This document shows positions 9,301-18,647 of a stretch of DNA of 37,554 nt, in pieces. Made by a program: the position numbers and the translations under genes. Position 1 is the stretch's first letter; each line of letters opens with the position of its first letter. A model generated the notes under the pieces. That model was not told the origin of the DNA. It worked only from the letters and a program-made list of their open reading frames with translations, and did not search any database. This DNA comes from Burkholderiales bacterium RIFCSPHIGHO2_12_FULL_69_20. GTDB taxonomy: Bacteria > Pseudomonadota > Gammaproteobacteria > Burkholderiales > Burkholderiaceae_C. The stretch spans positions 1-37,554 of the forward strand of contig MESD01000198.1 in NCBI GenBank assembly GCA_001770815.1. Reading direction: 5' to 3'.

Positions 9301-10439
9301 TACCGCTTGACGCGGCCGTCCTCGGACAGCATGGTCAGCTCGACGAACTGCGAGGCCACGTGGCTGCGCGGGCTGAAGTTGACCTGGAAGCCGCCGAGGT
9401 CGAAGCGCTGCAGCGTTTCCAGCCCGGTGACCAGCTCGTCGCGGCCGGGGTTCTTGCCGGCGCGTTTCAGGCCTTCGACGAACACGCGTGCCGCCACGTA
9501 GCCCTCCATGCTGGAGTAGTTGGGCTTGTCGGTGCCGCCGGCCTGGCGCAGCGCCTGCAGGTATTCACGGGTGATCCCCATGGTGGTGCTGAAGGGATAG
9601 GGCATCACCTGCGTGACCATCACGCCCAGGGCCTCCTTGCCCAACTCGTCGGCCAGCGCCTGCGTGCCGACGAAGCTGACGTTGTAGAAGGTACCGCCGT
9701 AGCCGGCCTTGCGCGCCGCGCGGATGAAGGCCGCGCAGCTCTTGTAGGCACTGATCTGCACCACCGCGTCGGGCCGCTTGGCCACGATGGCGGCCACCGC
9801 GGCGGCCACGTCCACCGAGTTGCGCTTGACCAGGCCCACGGCCACCGGCTCCAGCCCCTTGCTGGCCAGCGCACGCTGCACCCCGTCCAGCCCGGCCTGG
9901 CCGTAGCTGTCGTCCTGGCGGAACACGGCGATCTTCTTCAGGCCCAGCTCGGTGAGCTGGCGCACGATCAGCGCGGTCTCGTCGTAGTACGAAGCGCGCA
10001 CATGGAATACGGAGCGGCTGAACGGATCGCGCAGCGCCTGCGCGCCGGTGAACGGCCCGAAGAACGGCACCCTGGCCTGGTTGACCAGCGGCAGCGCCGC
10101 CAGCGAGGTGGGCGTGCCCACGTAGCCGAACAGCGCGAACACGTCCTTGGCGATGAACTGCTCGGTGTTGGCCTTGCAGCGCTCGGGCTCGTAGCCGTCG
10201 TCGAGCAGGCGCAGCTCGATCGGCCGCCCGCCCACGCCGCCCTGCGCATTCACGGCGTCGAAGTACAGCCGGGCGCCGTGGTGCATCTGGATGCCCAGCT
10301 GCGCGGCCGGGCCGGTGGTGGCGGCCGACTGGCCCAGCACGATGGGCTTGTCGGCCTGGCCGAAGGCGGGTGTGCCCAGCGCCGCACCCCAGCCGGCAAG
10401 GTGATGAAGGGCGCGGCGGCGGTTCAAAGGGCGGTTCAT
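9300..10439 (-). CDS. Periplasmic binding protein, branched-chain amino acid ABC transporter type
   Basis: A 379-residue type I periplasmic binding protein (Peripla_BP_6/LivK-like). The N-terminus has an arginine-rich segment (NRRRALHHLAG) and a short hydrophobic stretch ending near AFGQA, an export signal that could use Tat. The mature part shows the family features GQSAATTGPAAQLG, the GYVGTPTS region and YGQAGLDGVQRAL. It should bind a small amphipathic or aromatic ligand outside the inner membrane. No permease or ATPase genes lie nearby, so it is an orphan here. No good ribosome binding site precedes ATG 10439. Two hairpins follow it. Adjacency to the M20 unit hints at related substrates but does not prove it. 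Confidence 0.9.
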   Translation of the reverse strand: MNRPLNRRRALHHLAGWGAALGTPAFGQADKPIVLGQSAATTGPAAQLGIQMHHGARLYFDAVNAQGGVGGRPIELRLLDDGYEPERCKANTEQFIAKDVFALFGYVGTPTSLAALPLVNQARVPFFGPFTGAQALRDPFSRSVFHVRASYYDETALIVRQLTELGLKKIAVFRQDDSYGQAGLDGVQRALASKGLEPVAVGLVKRNSVDVAAAVAAIVAKRPDAVVQISAYKSCAAFIRAARKAGYGGTFYNVSFVGTQALADELGKEALGVMVTQVMPYPFSTTMGITREYLQALRQAGGTDKPNYSSMEGYVAARVFVEGLKRAGKNPGRDELVTGLETLQRFDLGGFQVNFSPRSHVASQFVELTMLSEDGRVKR

Positions 10440-10556
10440 GGGGCGGGTATCGGCACAAAGGTGCGCAAGCCTAAGTCTTTGAGGGCCTGGTGACGACCCC
10501 GATCAGCCCTGACCTGCTGCCGCCAAACTGTCGGCTGGCTGTGCAATAGTATTTGC

Positions 10557-12647
10557 ATGGACACCGCCGCCCCCGCCCACGCCGACAAACACGCCGACAC
10601 CCATGCCGGCCTGCAGCCCGATACCCGCACCGTGCGCGGTGCCTGTCCGCACGACTGCCCCGACACCTGCGCGCTGAAGATCACCGTGCAGGCCGGCCGG
10701 GTGATCAAGGTGGCGGGCGACCCCGACCACCCGCCCACGCACGGCGCGCTGTGCACCAAGGTCTCGCGCTATCCCGAGCGCAGCTACCACCCCGAGCGGG
10801 TGTTGACGCCGCTCAAGCGCGTGGGCCCCAAGGGCAGCGGGCAGTTCGAGCCGGTGTCGTGGGCGTCGGCGCTGGCCGACATCGCGCAGCGGCTCAAAGC
10901 CATCGCCGCGCGGGATCCGCAGGCCATCCTGCCTTACAGCTACGCCGGCACCATGGGCCTGCTGCAGGGCGAGAGCATGGACCGGCGCTTCTTCCATCAG
11001 TTGGGCGCCTCGCTGCTGGACCGCACCATCTGCAGCAGTGCCGGCGGCGAGGCGCTGGCCGCCACCTATGGCGGCAAGCTCGGCATGCACCTGGAGCACT
11101 ATGCCGACGCCAAGCTGATCCTGATCTGGGGCAGCAACTCAATCGCATCGAACCTGCATTTCTGGACCTTTGCCCAGCAGGCCAAGCGCCAAGGCGCCAA
11201 GCTCATCTGCATCGACCCGCGCCGCACCGAGACCGCCGAGAAGTGCCACCAGCACCTGGCGCTGCAGCCCGGCACCGACGGCGCGCTGGCGCTGGGCCTG
11301 ATGCACCAGCTGATCAGCAACGGCTGGCTGGACGAGGACTACATCGCCCGCCATGTCGACGGCTTCGAGGCGCTGCGCGAGAAGGCGCTGGCCTGGGACC
11401 CCGAGCGCACCGCCGCGGAGTGCGGCCTCAGCGCCGACGAGGTGCGTGGCCTGGCGCGTGACTACGCCACCACCCGGCCGGCGGCGATCCGGCTGAACTA
11501 CGGCATGCAGCGCTGCCATGGCGGCGGCAATGCGGTGCGGCTGATCGCACTGCTGCCCTGCCTGACGGGCGCCTGGCGCCAGCAGGGCGGTGGGCTGCTG
11601 TTGTCGGCCTCGGGCTGGTTTCGCGGTTTTGTCGATGCGGCGGCGCTGCAGCGGCCCGATCTGCTGGCCGGCCGCCGGCCCCGCACCCTCAACATGGTCA
11701 CCATCGGCGACGATCTGCTGCGCCCGGGCTCGGCGGCCTTCGGGCCGAAGATCGAGGCGGTGGTGGTCTACAACAGCAACCCGGTGGCGGTGGCGCCCGA
11801 GTCGCCCAAGGTGGTGGCCGGCTTCCAGCGCGAGGACCTGTTCACCGTGGTGCTGGAGCACTTCCTCACCGACACCGCCGACCACGCCGACTACGTGCTG
11901 CCCGCCACCACCCAGCTGGAGCACCTGGACGTGCACACCAGCTACGGCCACACCTACGTGGTGTTCAACCACGCCGCCGTGCCACCGCTGGGCGAGGCCA
12001 AGTCGAACACGCAGATCTTTCGTGAGCTGGCCGCGGCAATGGGCTTCACCGACCCCTGCTTTGCCGACAGCGACGAGCAGCTGACCCGCCAGGCGGTGCC
12101 GGCCATCGCCCCCGAAACGCTGCGCGAGCAGGGCTGGGTGAAGCTGCCGCTGCCTGCGCTGCCGTTCGCCACCGGCGGTTTCATGACGCCGCACGGCAAG
12201 GCGGTGGTCAATGCACCCGGCCTGGGTGTGCCCGACTACGTGCCGCCCTGGGAGAGCGTGGCCTCGGCCCCGGCGCTGGCGCAGCGCTTCCCGCTGGCGA
12301 TGATCTCGCCGCCGGCGCGGCACTTCCTCAACTCCAGCTTCGTCAACGTGAAGAGCCTGCGCAGCATCGAGGGTGAACCGCTGCTGGAGATGCACCCCGA
12401 CGACGCCGCCGCGCGTGGCATCACTGACGGCGTGATGGTGCGCGTGTTCAACGACCGCGGCAGCTACCACTGCAAGGCGGCGGTGGGCGCGCGGGCGCGG
12501 CCCGGCGTGGTCAACGGCCTGGGCGTGTGGTGGCGCAAGCTGGGCGTGGCTGGCACCAACGTCAACGAAGTGACCAACCAGCGCCTGACCGACTTCGGCC
12601 GCGGGCCCACCTTCTACGACTGCCTGGTCGAGGTGGCGCCGGCCTGA
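10557..12647 (+). CDS. Molybdopterin-containing oxidoreductase (DMSO reductase superfamily)
   Basis: A 696-residue protein with an N-terminal 4Fe-4S site (C30, C34, C38 in CPHDCPDTC, then C66). A molybdopterin-guanine-dinucleotide core follows (IWGSNSIASN, CIDPRRTETA, YNSNPVAVAP, DYVLPATTQLEH) and a C-terminal dinucleotide-binding domain. The candidate metal ligand is Cys158 or a neighbouring serine in TICSSAGG. No Tat signal is seen, so the enzyme is probably cytoplasmic. No electron-transfer or membrane subunit genes adjoin, so the reaction is unknown. ATG 10557 lacks a Shine-Dalgarno sequence and a TAGTAT box lies four bases upstream. The first 25 residues are rich in His, Ala and Asp. Confidence 0.9.
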   Translation: MDTAAPAHADKHADTHAGLQPDTRTVRGACPHDCPDTCALKITVQAGRVIKVAGDPDHPPTHGALCTKVSRYPERSYHPERVLTPLKRVGPKGSGQFEPVSWASALADIAQRLKAIAARDPQAILPYSYAGTMGLLQGESMDRRFFHQLGASLLDRTICSSAGGEALAATYGGKLGMHLEHYADAKLILIWGSNSIASNLHFWTFAQQAKRQGAKLICIDPRRTETAEKCHQHLALQPGTDGALALGLMHQLISNGWLDEDYIARHVDGFEALREKALAWDPERTAAECGLSADEVRGLARDYATTRPAAIRLNYGMQRCHGGGNAVRLIALLPCLTGAWRQQGGGLLLSASGWFRGFVDAAALQRPDLLAGRRPRTLNMVTIGDDLLRPGSAAFGPKIEAVVVYNSNPVAVAPESPKVVAGFQREDLFTVVLEHFLTDTADHADYVLPATTQLEHLDVHTSYGHTYVVFNHAAVPPLGEAKSNTQIFRELAAAMGFTDPCFADSDEQLTRQAVPAIAPETLREQGWVKLPLPALPFATGGFMTPHGKAVVNAPGLGVPDYVPPWESVASAPALAQRFPLAMISPPARHFLNSSFVNVKSLRSIEGEPLLEMHPDDAAARGITDGVMVRVFNDRGSYHCKAAVGARARPGVVNGLGVWWRKLGVAGTNVNEVTNQRLTDFGRGPTFYDCLVEVAPA

Positions 12648-12654
12648 TCCGCCC

Positions 12655-13758
12655 GTGCGGGTGGCACGTCTCATGACCTGGGCCGCGCTGGGCAGCGCCG
12701 CCACGCTGGCGGCGGCGCTGGGCGCCGTCTGCCTGGGCAGCGGCTGCGCGTCGGTGGGGGCCACCATGGGCTATTACGCACAATCGGTGGGCGGCCATGT
12801 AGCCCTGATGCAGCGCGCCCGGCCGGTTGATGCCTGGCTGGCCGATGCCACCACGCCGCCGGCCCTGAAAGACCGGCTGGCGCTGGCCCGGCAGCTGCGC
12901 CGCTTTGCGGTCAACGAGCTGGCCCTGCCCGACAACGCCAGCTACACCCGCTATGCCGACCTGGGCCGCAACGCCGCGGTGTGGAACGTGGTGGGCGCGC
13001 CCGAGCTGTCGCTGACGCTCAGGACCTGGTGCTATCCGGTGATGGGCTGTGTGGGCTACCGCGGTTACTTCGACCAGGCCGAGGCCGAGGCCGAAGGCCA
13101 GGTGCTGCGCACCGAGGGGCTGGAGGTCAGTGTCTACGGCGTGCCGGCCTACAGCACGCTGGGCTGGACCAACTGGATCGGCGGCGATCCGCTGCTCAAT
13201 ACGCTGGTCAACGCCGGCGAGGCGCAGCTGGCGCGGCTGATCTTCCACGAGCTGGCGCACCAGGTGCTGTACCTGGGCGGCGACACCGCCTTCAACGAGT
13301 CGTACGCCACCGCCGTCGAACGGCTGGGGCTGGCGCGCTGGCAGGCGGCCACCGGCCGGCAGGTGGACGACGCAGCGGTGCTGCAGCGCGGCGCCGACTT
13401 CCGCGCCCTGACGCGCCGCACGCGCGCCGCGCTGGCCGCGCTGTATGCCGGCGGAGAACCCGAGCCCGTCAAGCGCCAGCGCAAGGCCGAGCTGATGGCC
13501 GCGATGCGCGCCGAACACGCGGCGATGAAGGCCCGCCCCGACGGGCCCTGGGCCGGCTACACCGGCTACGATGCTTGGTTCGCCCGGGCCAACAACGCTT
13601 CGCTGGCACTGCAGGCCGCCTACGACGCCCTGGTGCCAGGCTTCGAGCGCCTGTTCCAGCAGCAGGGCGGTGATTTCGCCCGCTTCCATGCCGAGGTGCG
13701 GCGCCTGGCGGACCTGCCGGCCGAGCAGCGCCGGGCAGCCCTTTCAGTCACCCCTTAG
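12655..13758 (+). CDS. Lipoprotein zinc aminopeptidase (PF10023 type)
   Basis: A 367-residue predicted lipoprotein: basic N-terminus, hydrophobic stretch and lipobox LGSGC with Cys31 as the lipidated residue. The gluzincin zinc site is clear, HELAH at 198-202 with the third ligand E215 in FNESYA. Such proteins are annotated as putative aminopeptidases and are poorly studied. The GTG at 12655 is used because it and the GTG at 12661 keep positive charge in the signal peptide; ATG 12673 would remove it. It starts seven bases after the molybdoenzyme stop and its stop codon overlaps the ribosome binding site of the next gene, so the three form one transcription unit. Confidence 0.87.
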   Translation: MRVARLMTWAALGSAATLAAALGAVCLGSGCASVGATMGYYAQSVGGHVALMQRARPVDAWLADATTPPALKDRLALARQLRRFAVNELALPDNASYTRYADLGRNAAVWNVVGAPELSLTLRTWCYPVMGCVGYRGYFDQAEAEAEGQVLRTEGLEVSVYGVPAYSTLGWTNWIGGDPLLNTLVNAGEAQLARLIFHELAHQVLYLGGDTAFNESYATAVERLGLARWQAATGRQVDDAAVLQRGADFRALTRRTRAALAALYAGGEPEPVKRQRKAELMAAMRAEHAAMKARPDGPWAGYTGYDAWFARANNASLALQAAYDALVPGFERLFQQQGGDFARFHAEVRRLADLPAEQRRAALSVTP

Positions 13759-13768
13759 GAGATCCACC

Positions 13769-14110
13769 ATGCCTGACATCCGCATCCACCGCGACCACAG
13801 CCTGGGCCTGGGCCAGGCGCGCAAGGTGGCCTGGCAGTGGGCCGAGATGGCGGAAGCGAAGTTCGACATGGCCTGCAGCGTGCTCGAAGGCGAGACCAGC
13901 GACACGGTCGAATTCACCCGCAGCGGGGTGAACGGCACCCTGATCGTGGCCGCCGACCACTTCGACCTGCATGCCAAGCTGGGCTTTCTGCTGGGGGCCT
14001 TCGCCAAGACCATCGAGGGCGAGATCCAGAAGAACCTCGACGACTTGCTGTCGGGCGCGGCGGCCGCCAAGGCCAAGGCCAAGCCGGCCGCCAAGGCACG
14101 AAAGAAGTAA
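13769..14110 (+). CDS. Polyhydroxyalkanoic acid system family protein
   Basis: A 113-residue protein matching the PHA-granule-associated family (PF09650) found near PHA genes in proteobacteria. It begins MPDIRIHRDHSLGLGQARK and ends in an Ala/Lys-rich tail (AAAAKAKAKPAAKARKK), typical of proteins that bind granules or nucleic acid. ATG 13769 is preceded by AGGAG, which overlaps the stop codon of the peptidase gene. The nearby ACBP and WS/DGAT genes support a role around storage lipid. The biochemical role of the family is not established. Confidence 0.82.
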   Translation: MPDIRIHRDHSLGLGQARKVAWQWAEMAEAKFDMACSVLEGETSDTVEFTRSGVNGTLIVAADHFDLHAKLGFLLGAFAKTIEGEIQKNLDDLLSGAAAAKAKAKPAAKARKK

Positions 14111-14170
14111 GCGCTACGGCGCGGCCAAGCAGACGCCGCGGAGCCGGCTCAGCCGGGCCGCTGGCGGCGC

Positions 14171-14204
14171 CCCCTTGAGAGGGAAGCGCCGCAGGCGCTG
14201 CGGG
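14171..14204. terminator. Probable bidirectional terminator between convergent genes
   Basis: Between the convergent PHA-type and acyl-CoA-binding protein genes lie a CCCTTGAGAGGG dyad and a hairpin AGCGCC-gca-GGCGCT (14185-14199), enclosed by CCCC and GGGG runs. There is no T-tract. Similar GC-rich blocks are common between genes in Burkholderiales. Confidence 0.45.
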
Positions 14205-14214
14205 GTGGGTCATT

Positions 14215-14469
14215 TCACTTCAGAGACTCGATCAGATCGATGTAGTCCTGCATCGCGTCGTCGGCCGAGGTGCCCTTCAGGCCGTTCCAGGCGTCGTACT
14301 TGGCGCGGCCCACCATGTCGGTGAAGCCGGGACGCTTGCCCTCCACGTCGCCTGCGGTCGCTTGCTTGTAAAGCGCGTAGATCTTCAACAGCGTCATGTT
14401 GTCGGGCTTCTCCGGCAGGCTCTTGCTCTCGGTCACGGCCGTTTCGAAACGGGACTTGAGATTGGGCAT
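14215..14469 (-). CDS. Acyl-CoA-binding protein
   Basis: An 84-residue protein covering the whole ACBP fold. The conserved parts are visible: LYKQATAGDVEGKRPG, then KYDAWNGLKGTSADDAMQDY. The family binds medium- and long-chain acyl-CoA esters in the cytoplasm and buffers or delivers them to enzymes. ATG 14469 has AGGAG upstream. It is divergent from the WS/DGAT acyltransferase gene, whose substrate is acyl-CoA, so shared regulation is plausible. ACBPs occur in only some bacteria. Confidence 0.95.
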   Translation of the reverse strand: MPNLKSRFETAVTESKSLPEKPDNMTLLKIYALYKQATAGDVEGKRPGFTDMVGRAKYDAWNGLKGTSADDAMQDYIDLIESLK

Positions 14470-14595
14470 GGACAGCGCTCCTGTGCGTGAAAATCGGTCT
14501 TGACGCTCGGCATGTTACCCAGCATCGTCACCAGCCCGTTGCGTCCGATCGAAGAACCGGCGCACCCTGACCCGCCCCCGAGGAGAACCCCCCCG

Positions 14596-16047
14596 ATGAC
14601 CGCCCCTGCCGAGCGACGCATGTCGCGGGTTGATACTGCGTGGCTGCGCATGGACAACGACGTCAACCTGATGATGATCGTTGGCGTCTGGCTGCTCACC
14701 CCGGCCATCACCCTGGCGGCGCTGCGCGAGCGCATCGAGACCCGGCTGCTCAAGTACGAACGTTTCAAGCACAAAGCGGTGCTCGACACCATGGGCGCCA
14801 CCTGGGTGGAAGACCCGCACTTCGACATCGCGCGCCATGTGGTGCTCGAAAAGATCCCCCGCAAGCGTGGCCAGAGCGAGCGCGCGGCACTGCAGCAGCG
14901 CTGCGGCGAGCTGGCCGTCACGCCACTGGACCCGGCGCACCCGCTGTGGCAGTTTCATCTGGTCGAGCGCTACGAGGGCGGCTGTGCGCTGATCGCCCGC
15001 ATCCACCACTGCATCGGCGACGGCATTGCATTGATCTCGGTGATGAACTCGATCACCGACGGTGGCAACGATCCGCCGCGGCGCAGCGTGCCGGCCGAGC
15101 ACGATGATGATCCCGACGCCGACTGGTTGTCGGATGCCGTGCTCAAGCCGCTGACCGGGCTGGCCGTCAAGGCGCTGGACATGTACGGCAGCGGCGTGGC
15201 CCGCTCGATCGAGGCATTGGCGCATCCGCAGCAGCCGCTGATGGGCTCGCTGGACATGGCCAAGGCCGGTTTGCAGGTGGCCAGCGACCTGGCCGCGCTG
15301 GCGCTGATGGCCGATGACTCGCCCACCCGGCTGAAGGGCAAGCCGGTGGGCCGCAAGGTGGTGGCCTGGAGCGAGCCGATGCCGTTGGAGGTGGTCAAGG
15401 TGGTCGGCAGGGCGCTGAACTGCTCGATCAACGACGTGCTGCTGTCGTGCGTGTCGGGCGCCATCGGCGGCTGGCTGCGCGAGCAGGGCGACTCGATAAC
15501 CGGCGCCGAGATCCGCGCGATGGTGCCGGTCAACCTGCGTCCGCTGGAGAAGGCCTGGCAGCTGGGCAACCGCTTCGGCTTGGCACCGCTGGTGCTGCCC
15601 ATCGGCATCGCCAACCCGGTGGAGCGGGTCTACGCGGTGCGCCAGCGCATGAACCAGCTCAAGGGCAGCTACCAGCCGCTGCTGGCCTTCGGCGTGCTGG
15701 CGGTCACCGGCCTGTTCATCAAGCCGGTGCAGGACATCGTGCTGGGCCTGTTTGCCAAGAAGACCACCGCGGTGATGACCAACGTGCCCGGGCCCGCCGT
15801 GCCGCTGAAGTTCTGCGGCGCCACGCTGCGCCAGACCATGTTCTGGGTGCCGGCCTCGGGCGACGTGGGCGTGGGTGTGTCCATCCTCAGCTACGGCGGT
15901 GGTGTGCAGTTCGGCTTGATCACCGATGCCGCCTTGTGCCCCGAGCCGCAGGCCATCATCGACCGCTTCGAGCCCGAGTTCCAGAAACTGCTGCTGCTGT
16001 CGCTGATGCTGCCCTGGGGTGCGACCGAGCCGCACGCGGCCGCCTGA
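14596..16047 (+). CDS. Wax ester synthase / diacylglycerol acyltransferase (WS/DGAT)
   Basis: A 483-residue acyltransferase with the catalytic motif HHCIGDG (137-143), the HHxxxDG signature of the family, plus the N-terminal SRVDTAWLRMD and the C-terminal region around NVPGP and SYGGGVQFGL. These enzymes transfer acyl groups from acyl-CoA to fatty alcohols or diacylglycerol at the membrane to make neutral lipid. The frame is open from 14500, but ATG 14596 has AGGAG ten bases upstream. Neutral-lipid production in this host is inferred; some homologues have other acceptors. Confidence 0.92.
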   Translation: MTAPAERRMSRVDTAWLRMDNDVNLMMIVGVWLLTPAITLAALRERIETRLLKYERFKHKAVLDTMGATWVEDPHFDIARHVVLEKIPRKRGQSERAALQQRCGELAVTPLDPAHPLWQFHLVERYEGGCALIARIHHCIGDGIALISVMNSITDGGNDPPRRSVPAEHDDDPDADWLSDAVLKPLTGLAVKALDMYGSGVARSIEALAHPQQPLMGSLDMAKAGLQVASDLAALALMADDSPTRLKGKPVGRKVVAWSEPMPLEVVKVVGRALNCSINDVLLSCVSGAIGGWLREQGDSITGAEIRAMVPVNLRPLEKAWQLGNRFGLAPLVLPIGIANPVERVYAVRQRMNQLKGSYQPLLAFGVLAVTGLFIKPVQDIVLGLFAKKTTAVMTNVPGPAVPLKFCGATLRQTMFWVPASGDVGVGVSILSYGGGVQFGLITDAALCPEPQAIIDRFEPEFQKLLLLSLMLPWGATEPHAAA

Positions 16048-16070
16048 TCAGCGGCGCGGCCGCGCCTCGT

Positions 16071-16754
16071 TCAGCGGTTGCCGCCAGCGGGGCGGTGCAG
16101 GTCAAGCGGCGGCAGCAGCGGATCGCCGTCCAGCGCCTGCAGGTCGCCCAGATCACCCAGATCGGAGGGCGTGCCGTCGTCGATCAGGTCGTCATGAGGC
16201 GCTTCTTGCAGGTCGTCGCGCAGGTCGTCGTCATGGCGGCGCGGGCGCATGCCCGAGCGCAGGAAGCGGTTGTGGTGGTTCACCCGCGGCAGGAAGCGCG
16301 CCAACTCGCTCAATGCCATCTGGTAGACGTCGCGCTTGAACTCGATGACGAGCTCCAGCGGCACCCAGTATTCGTTCCAGCGCCAGGCGTCGAACTCGGG
16401 ATGGTCGGTGGCGCGCAGGTCCAGATCGCTGTCGCGGCCCATCAGGCGCAGCAGGAACCAGATCTGCTTCTGGCCGCGGTAGTGGCCGCGCGCATCTTTG
16501 CGGATGAAGTGGTCGGGCACCTCGTAGCGCAGCCAGTCGCGGGTGCGCGCCAGGATGCGCACGTGCTCGTGGCGTAGCCCTACTTCTTCGTGCAGCTCGC
16601 GAAACATCGCCTGCTCAGGCGATTCACCGTACTTGATGCCACCCTGGGGGAACTGCCACGAGTGAGTGCGTAGCCGTTTGCCCCAGAACACCTGGTTGCG
16701 CGCATTGAGCAGGATGATGCCGACGTTGGGCCTGAAGCCTTCCCTGTCGAGCAT
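16071..16754 (-). CDS. rppH: RNA pyrophosphohydrolase (Nudix)
   Basis: A 227-residue Nudix hydrolase that removes pyrophosphate from 5'-triphosphate mRNA and so starts RNase E-dependent decay. The Nudix box spans residues 38-60, [13 protein letters not shown] then [10 protein letters not shown]. The N-terminus ([15 protein letters not shown]) is typical of RppH. ATG 16754 is the start; a TTG two codons earlier is less likely. The last 60 or so residues form a low-complexity tail rich in Asp, Leu and Arg that E. coli RppH lacks. It is divergent from proS, an arrangement common in Burkholderiales. Confidence 0.94.
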   Translation of the reverse strand: MLDREGFRPNVGIILLNARNQVFWGKRLRTHSWQFPQGGIKYGESPEQAMFRELHEEVGLRHEHVRILARTRDWLRYEVPDHFIRKDARGHYRGQKQIWFLLRLMGRDSDLDLRATDHPEFDAWRWNEYWVPLELVIEFKRDVYQMALSELARFLPRVNHHNRFLRSGMRPRRHDDDLRDDLQEAPHDDLIDDGTPSDLGDLGDLQALDGDPLLPPLDLHRPAGGNR

Positions 16755-16901
16755 AATCAAACCCCAATTTCTAGATTGGTTTCATTATTGCACCGGCGTT
16801 GTGCGGCCCGCGAACCCTCGCTAACCCGCATGCATATCAAGCGCCCGCGCCGCCCGGCGGCGCATCGCCTGCAGGCAGTGCATGAAGCCCAGCCAAGCCC
16901 C

Positions 16902-18647
16902 ATGAAAGCCTCCCAGTTCTTCATTTCCACCTTGAAGGAAGCCCCCGCCGACGCCGAGGTGGTGAGCCACCAGTTGATGATGCGCGCCGGCATGATCAAG
17001 CGCCTGGGCGCGGGCATCTACAACTACATGCCGATGGGATTGCGCGTGATCCGCAAGGTCGAGGCCATCATCCGCGACGAGATGAACCGCGCCGGCGCAG
17101 TCGAGCTGCTGATGCCGGTGGTGCAGCCCGCCGAGCTGTGGCAGGAGACTGGCCGCTTCGAGAAGATGGGCCCGGAGCTGCTGCGGGTGAAAGACCGCCA
17201 CGACCGTGACTTCATCATCCAGCCCACCAGCGAAGAGGTGGTGACCGACATCGCCCGGCAAGAGCTGCGCAGCTACCGCCAGCTGCCGAAAAATTTCTAC
17301 CACATCCAGACCAAGTTCCGGGATGAGCGCCGGCCGCGCTTCGGCATCATGCGCGGGCGCGAGTTCACGATGAAGGACGCGTACTCGTTCGACCGCGATG
17401 CCGCCAGTGCGGCGATCAGCTACCAGGGCATGTTCGACGCCTACAAGCGCATCTTCGACCGCTTCGGCCTGCAGTACCGCGCGGTGGCGGCCGACACCGG
17501 TGCCATCGGCGGCGACCTGAGCCATGAGTTCCAGGTGATGGCCGACACCGGTGAAGACGCCATCGTCTATTGCCCCACCAGCGACTACGCCGCCAACATC
17601 GAGCTGGCCGAAGGCGTGGCCCCTGCCACCCCGCGTGCCGCGCCCGGCCAACCGCTGGTCAAGACGCCCACGCCGGGCAAGGCGACCTGTGCCGACGTGG
17701 CCGCGCTGCTGGGTCTGCCGCTGCAGCGCACGGTCAAGAGCCTGGTGCTGGCCACCGATGAATTGAACGAGCGCGGCGACATCGTCAAGAGCACGGTGTG
17801 GCTGCTGCTGGTGCGCGGCGACCACGACCTGAACGAAGTGAAGGCCGGCAAGCTGCCGGGTTTGAAGGCCGGCTGGCGCTTTGCCACTGCGGCCGAGATC
17901 GACGACCACTTCGGCTGCAAGCCGGGTTACCTGGGGCCGATCGGTTTGAAGCAGCCGGTTCAGGTGATCGCTGACCGCACCGTGGCGGCGATGAGCGACT
18001 TCGTCTGTGGCGCCAACGAAGCCGACTTTCACTACACCGGCGCCAACTGGGGCCGCGACCTGCCCGAACCCGACCTGGTGGCCGACCTGCGCAACGTGCT
18101 GGCCGGTGATGCGTCGCCCGATGGCCAGGGCGTGCTGGCGATCCAGCGCGGCATCGAGGTGGGCCATGTGTTCTACCTCGGCACCAAGTACAGCCAGGCG
18201 ATGAACGCCACCTACCTCAACGAGAACGGCAAGCCGCAGTTGATGGAGATGGGCTGCTACGGCATCGGCGTCACCCGCATCCTGGGCGCGGCCATCGAGC
18301 AGAACCACGACGAGCGCGGCATCGTCTGGCCGGCGTCGATCGCGCCGTTCGCTGCGGTGATCTGCCCGATCGGCTACGACCGCTCGGCCGAGGTGAAGGC
18401 CGCGGCCGACGCGTTGCACGACGCGCTGCAAGCGGCTGGCATCGACGTGATGCTCGACGACCGCGGCGAGCGCCCCGGCGCGATGTTCGCCGACTGGGAG
18501 CTGATCGGCGTGCCGCAGCGGGTGGTGATCTCCGACCGCGGCCTGAAGGCCGGCACGGTCGAGTTGCAGGGCCGCACCGAGGCCGCCGCCACGGTGGCGC
18601 CGCTGGCCGATGCGGCCGCGCTGGTGAAGGCGCGGCTGGGCGCATGA
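16902..18647 (+). CDS. proS: Prolyl-tRNA synthetase (bacterial type, with editing domain)
   Basis: A 581-residue class II synthetase that charges tRNA-Pro. The N-terminus [15 protein letters not shown] and the motif 2 region ([20 protein letters not shown]) are diagnostic. A YbaK-like editing insertion against Ala-tRNA-Pro lies between motifs 2 and 3, roughly residues 225-390, and motif 3 follows near [13 protein letters not shown]. The frame is open from 16776, but that part overlaps the divergent promoter region and lacks homology; ATG 16902 gives the standard protein. The stop overlaps the start of the next gene (ATGA). Confidence 0.97.
   Translation: MKASQFFISTLKEAPADAEVVSHQLMMRAGMIKRLGAGIYNYMPMGLRVIRKVEAIIRDEMNRAGAVELLMPVVQPAELWQETGRFEKMGPELLRVKDRHDRDFIIQPTSEEVVTDIARQELRSYRQLPKNFYHIQTKFRDERRPRFGIMRGREFTMKDAYSFDRDAASAAISYQGMFDAYKRIFDRFGLQYRAVAADTGAIGGDLSHEFQVMADTGEDAIVYCPTSDYAANIELAEGVAPATPRAAPGQPLVKTPTPGKATCADVAALLGLPLQRTVKSLVLATDELNERGDIVKSTVWLLLVRGDHDLNEVKAGKLPGLKAGWRFATAAEIDDHFGCKPGYLGPIGLKQPVQVIADRTVAAMSDFVCGANEADFHYTGANWGRDLPEPDLVADLRNVLAGDASPDGQGVLAIQRGIEVGHVFYLGTKYSQAMNATYLNENGKPQLMEMGCYGIGVTRILGAAIEQNHDERGIVWPASIAPFAAVICPIGYDRSAEVKAAADALHDALQAAGIDVMLDDRGERPGAMFADWELIGVPQRVVISDRGLKAGTVELQGRTEAAATVAPLADAAALVKARLGA

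Noticed and set aside
16764-16779. CCAATTTCTAGATTGG as operator between rppH and proS
   Set aside because: Only 5-bp arms with an asymmetric centre, and no promoter boxes fit around it convincingly.
16776-16901. 42-codon extension of proS
   Set aside because: The segment has no homology, and ATG 16902 begins exactly at the conserved prolyl-tRNA synthetase N-terminus.
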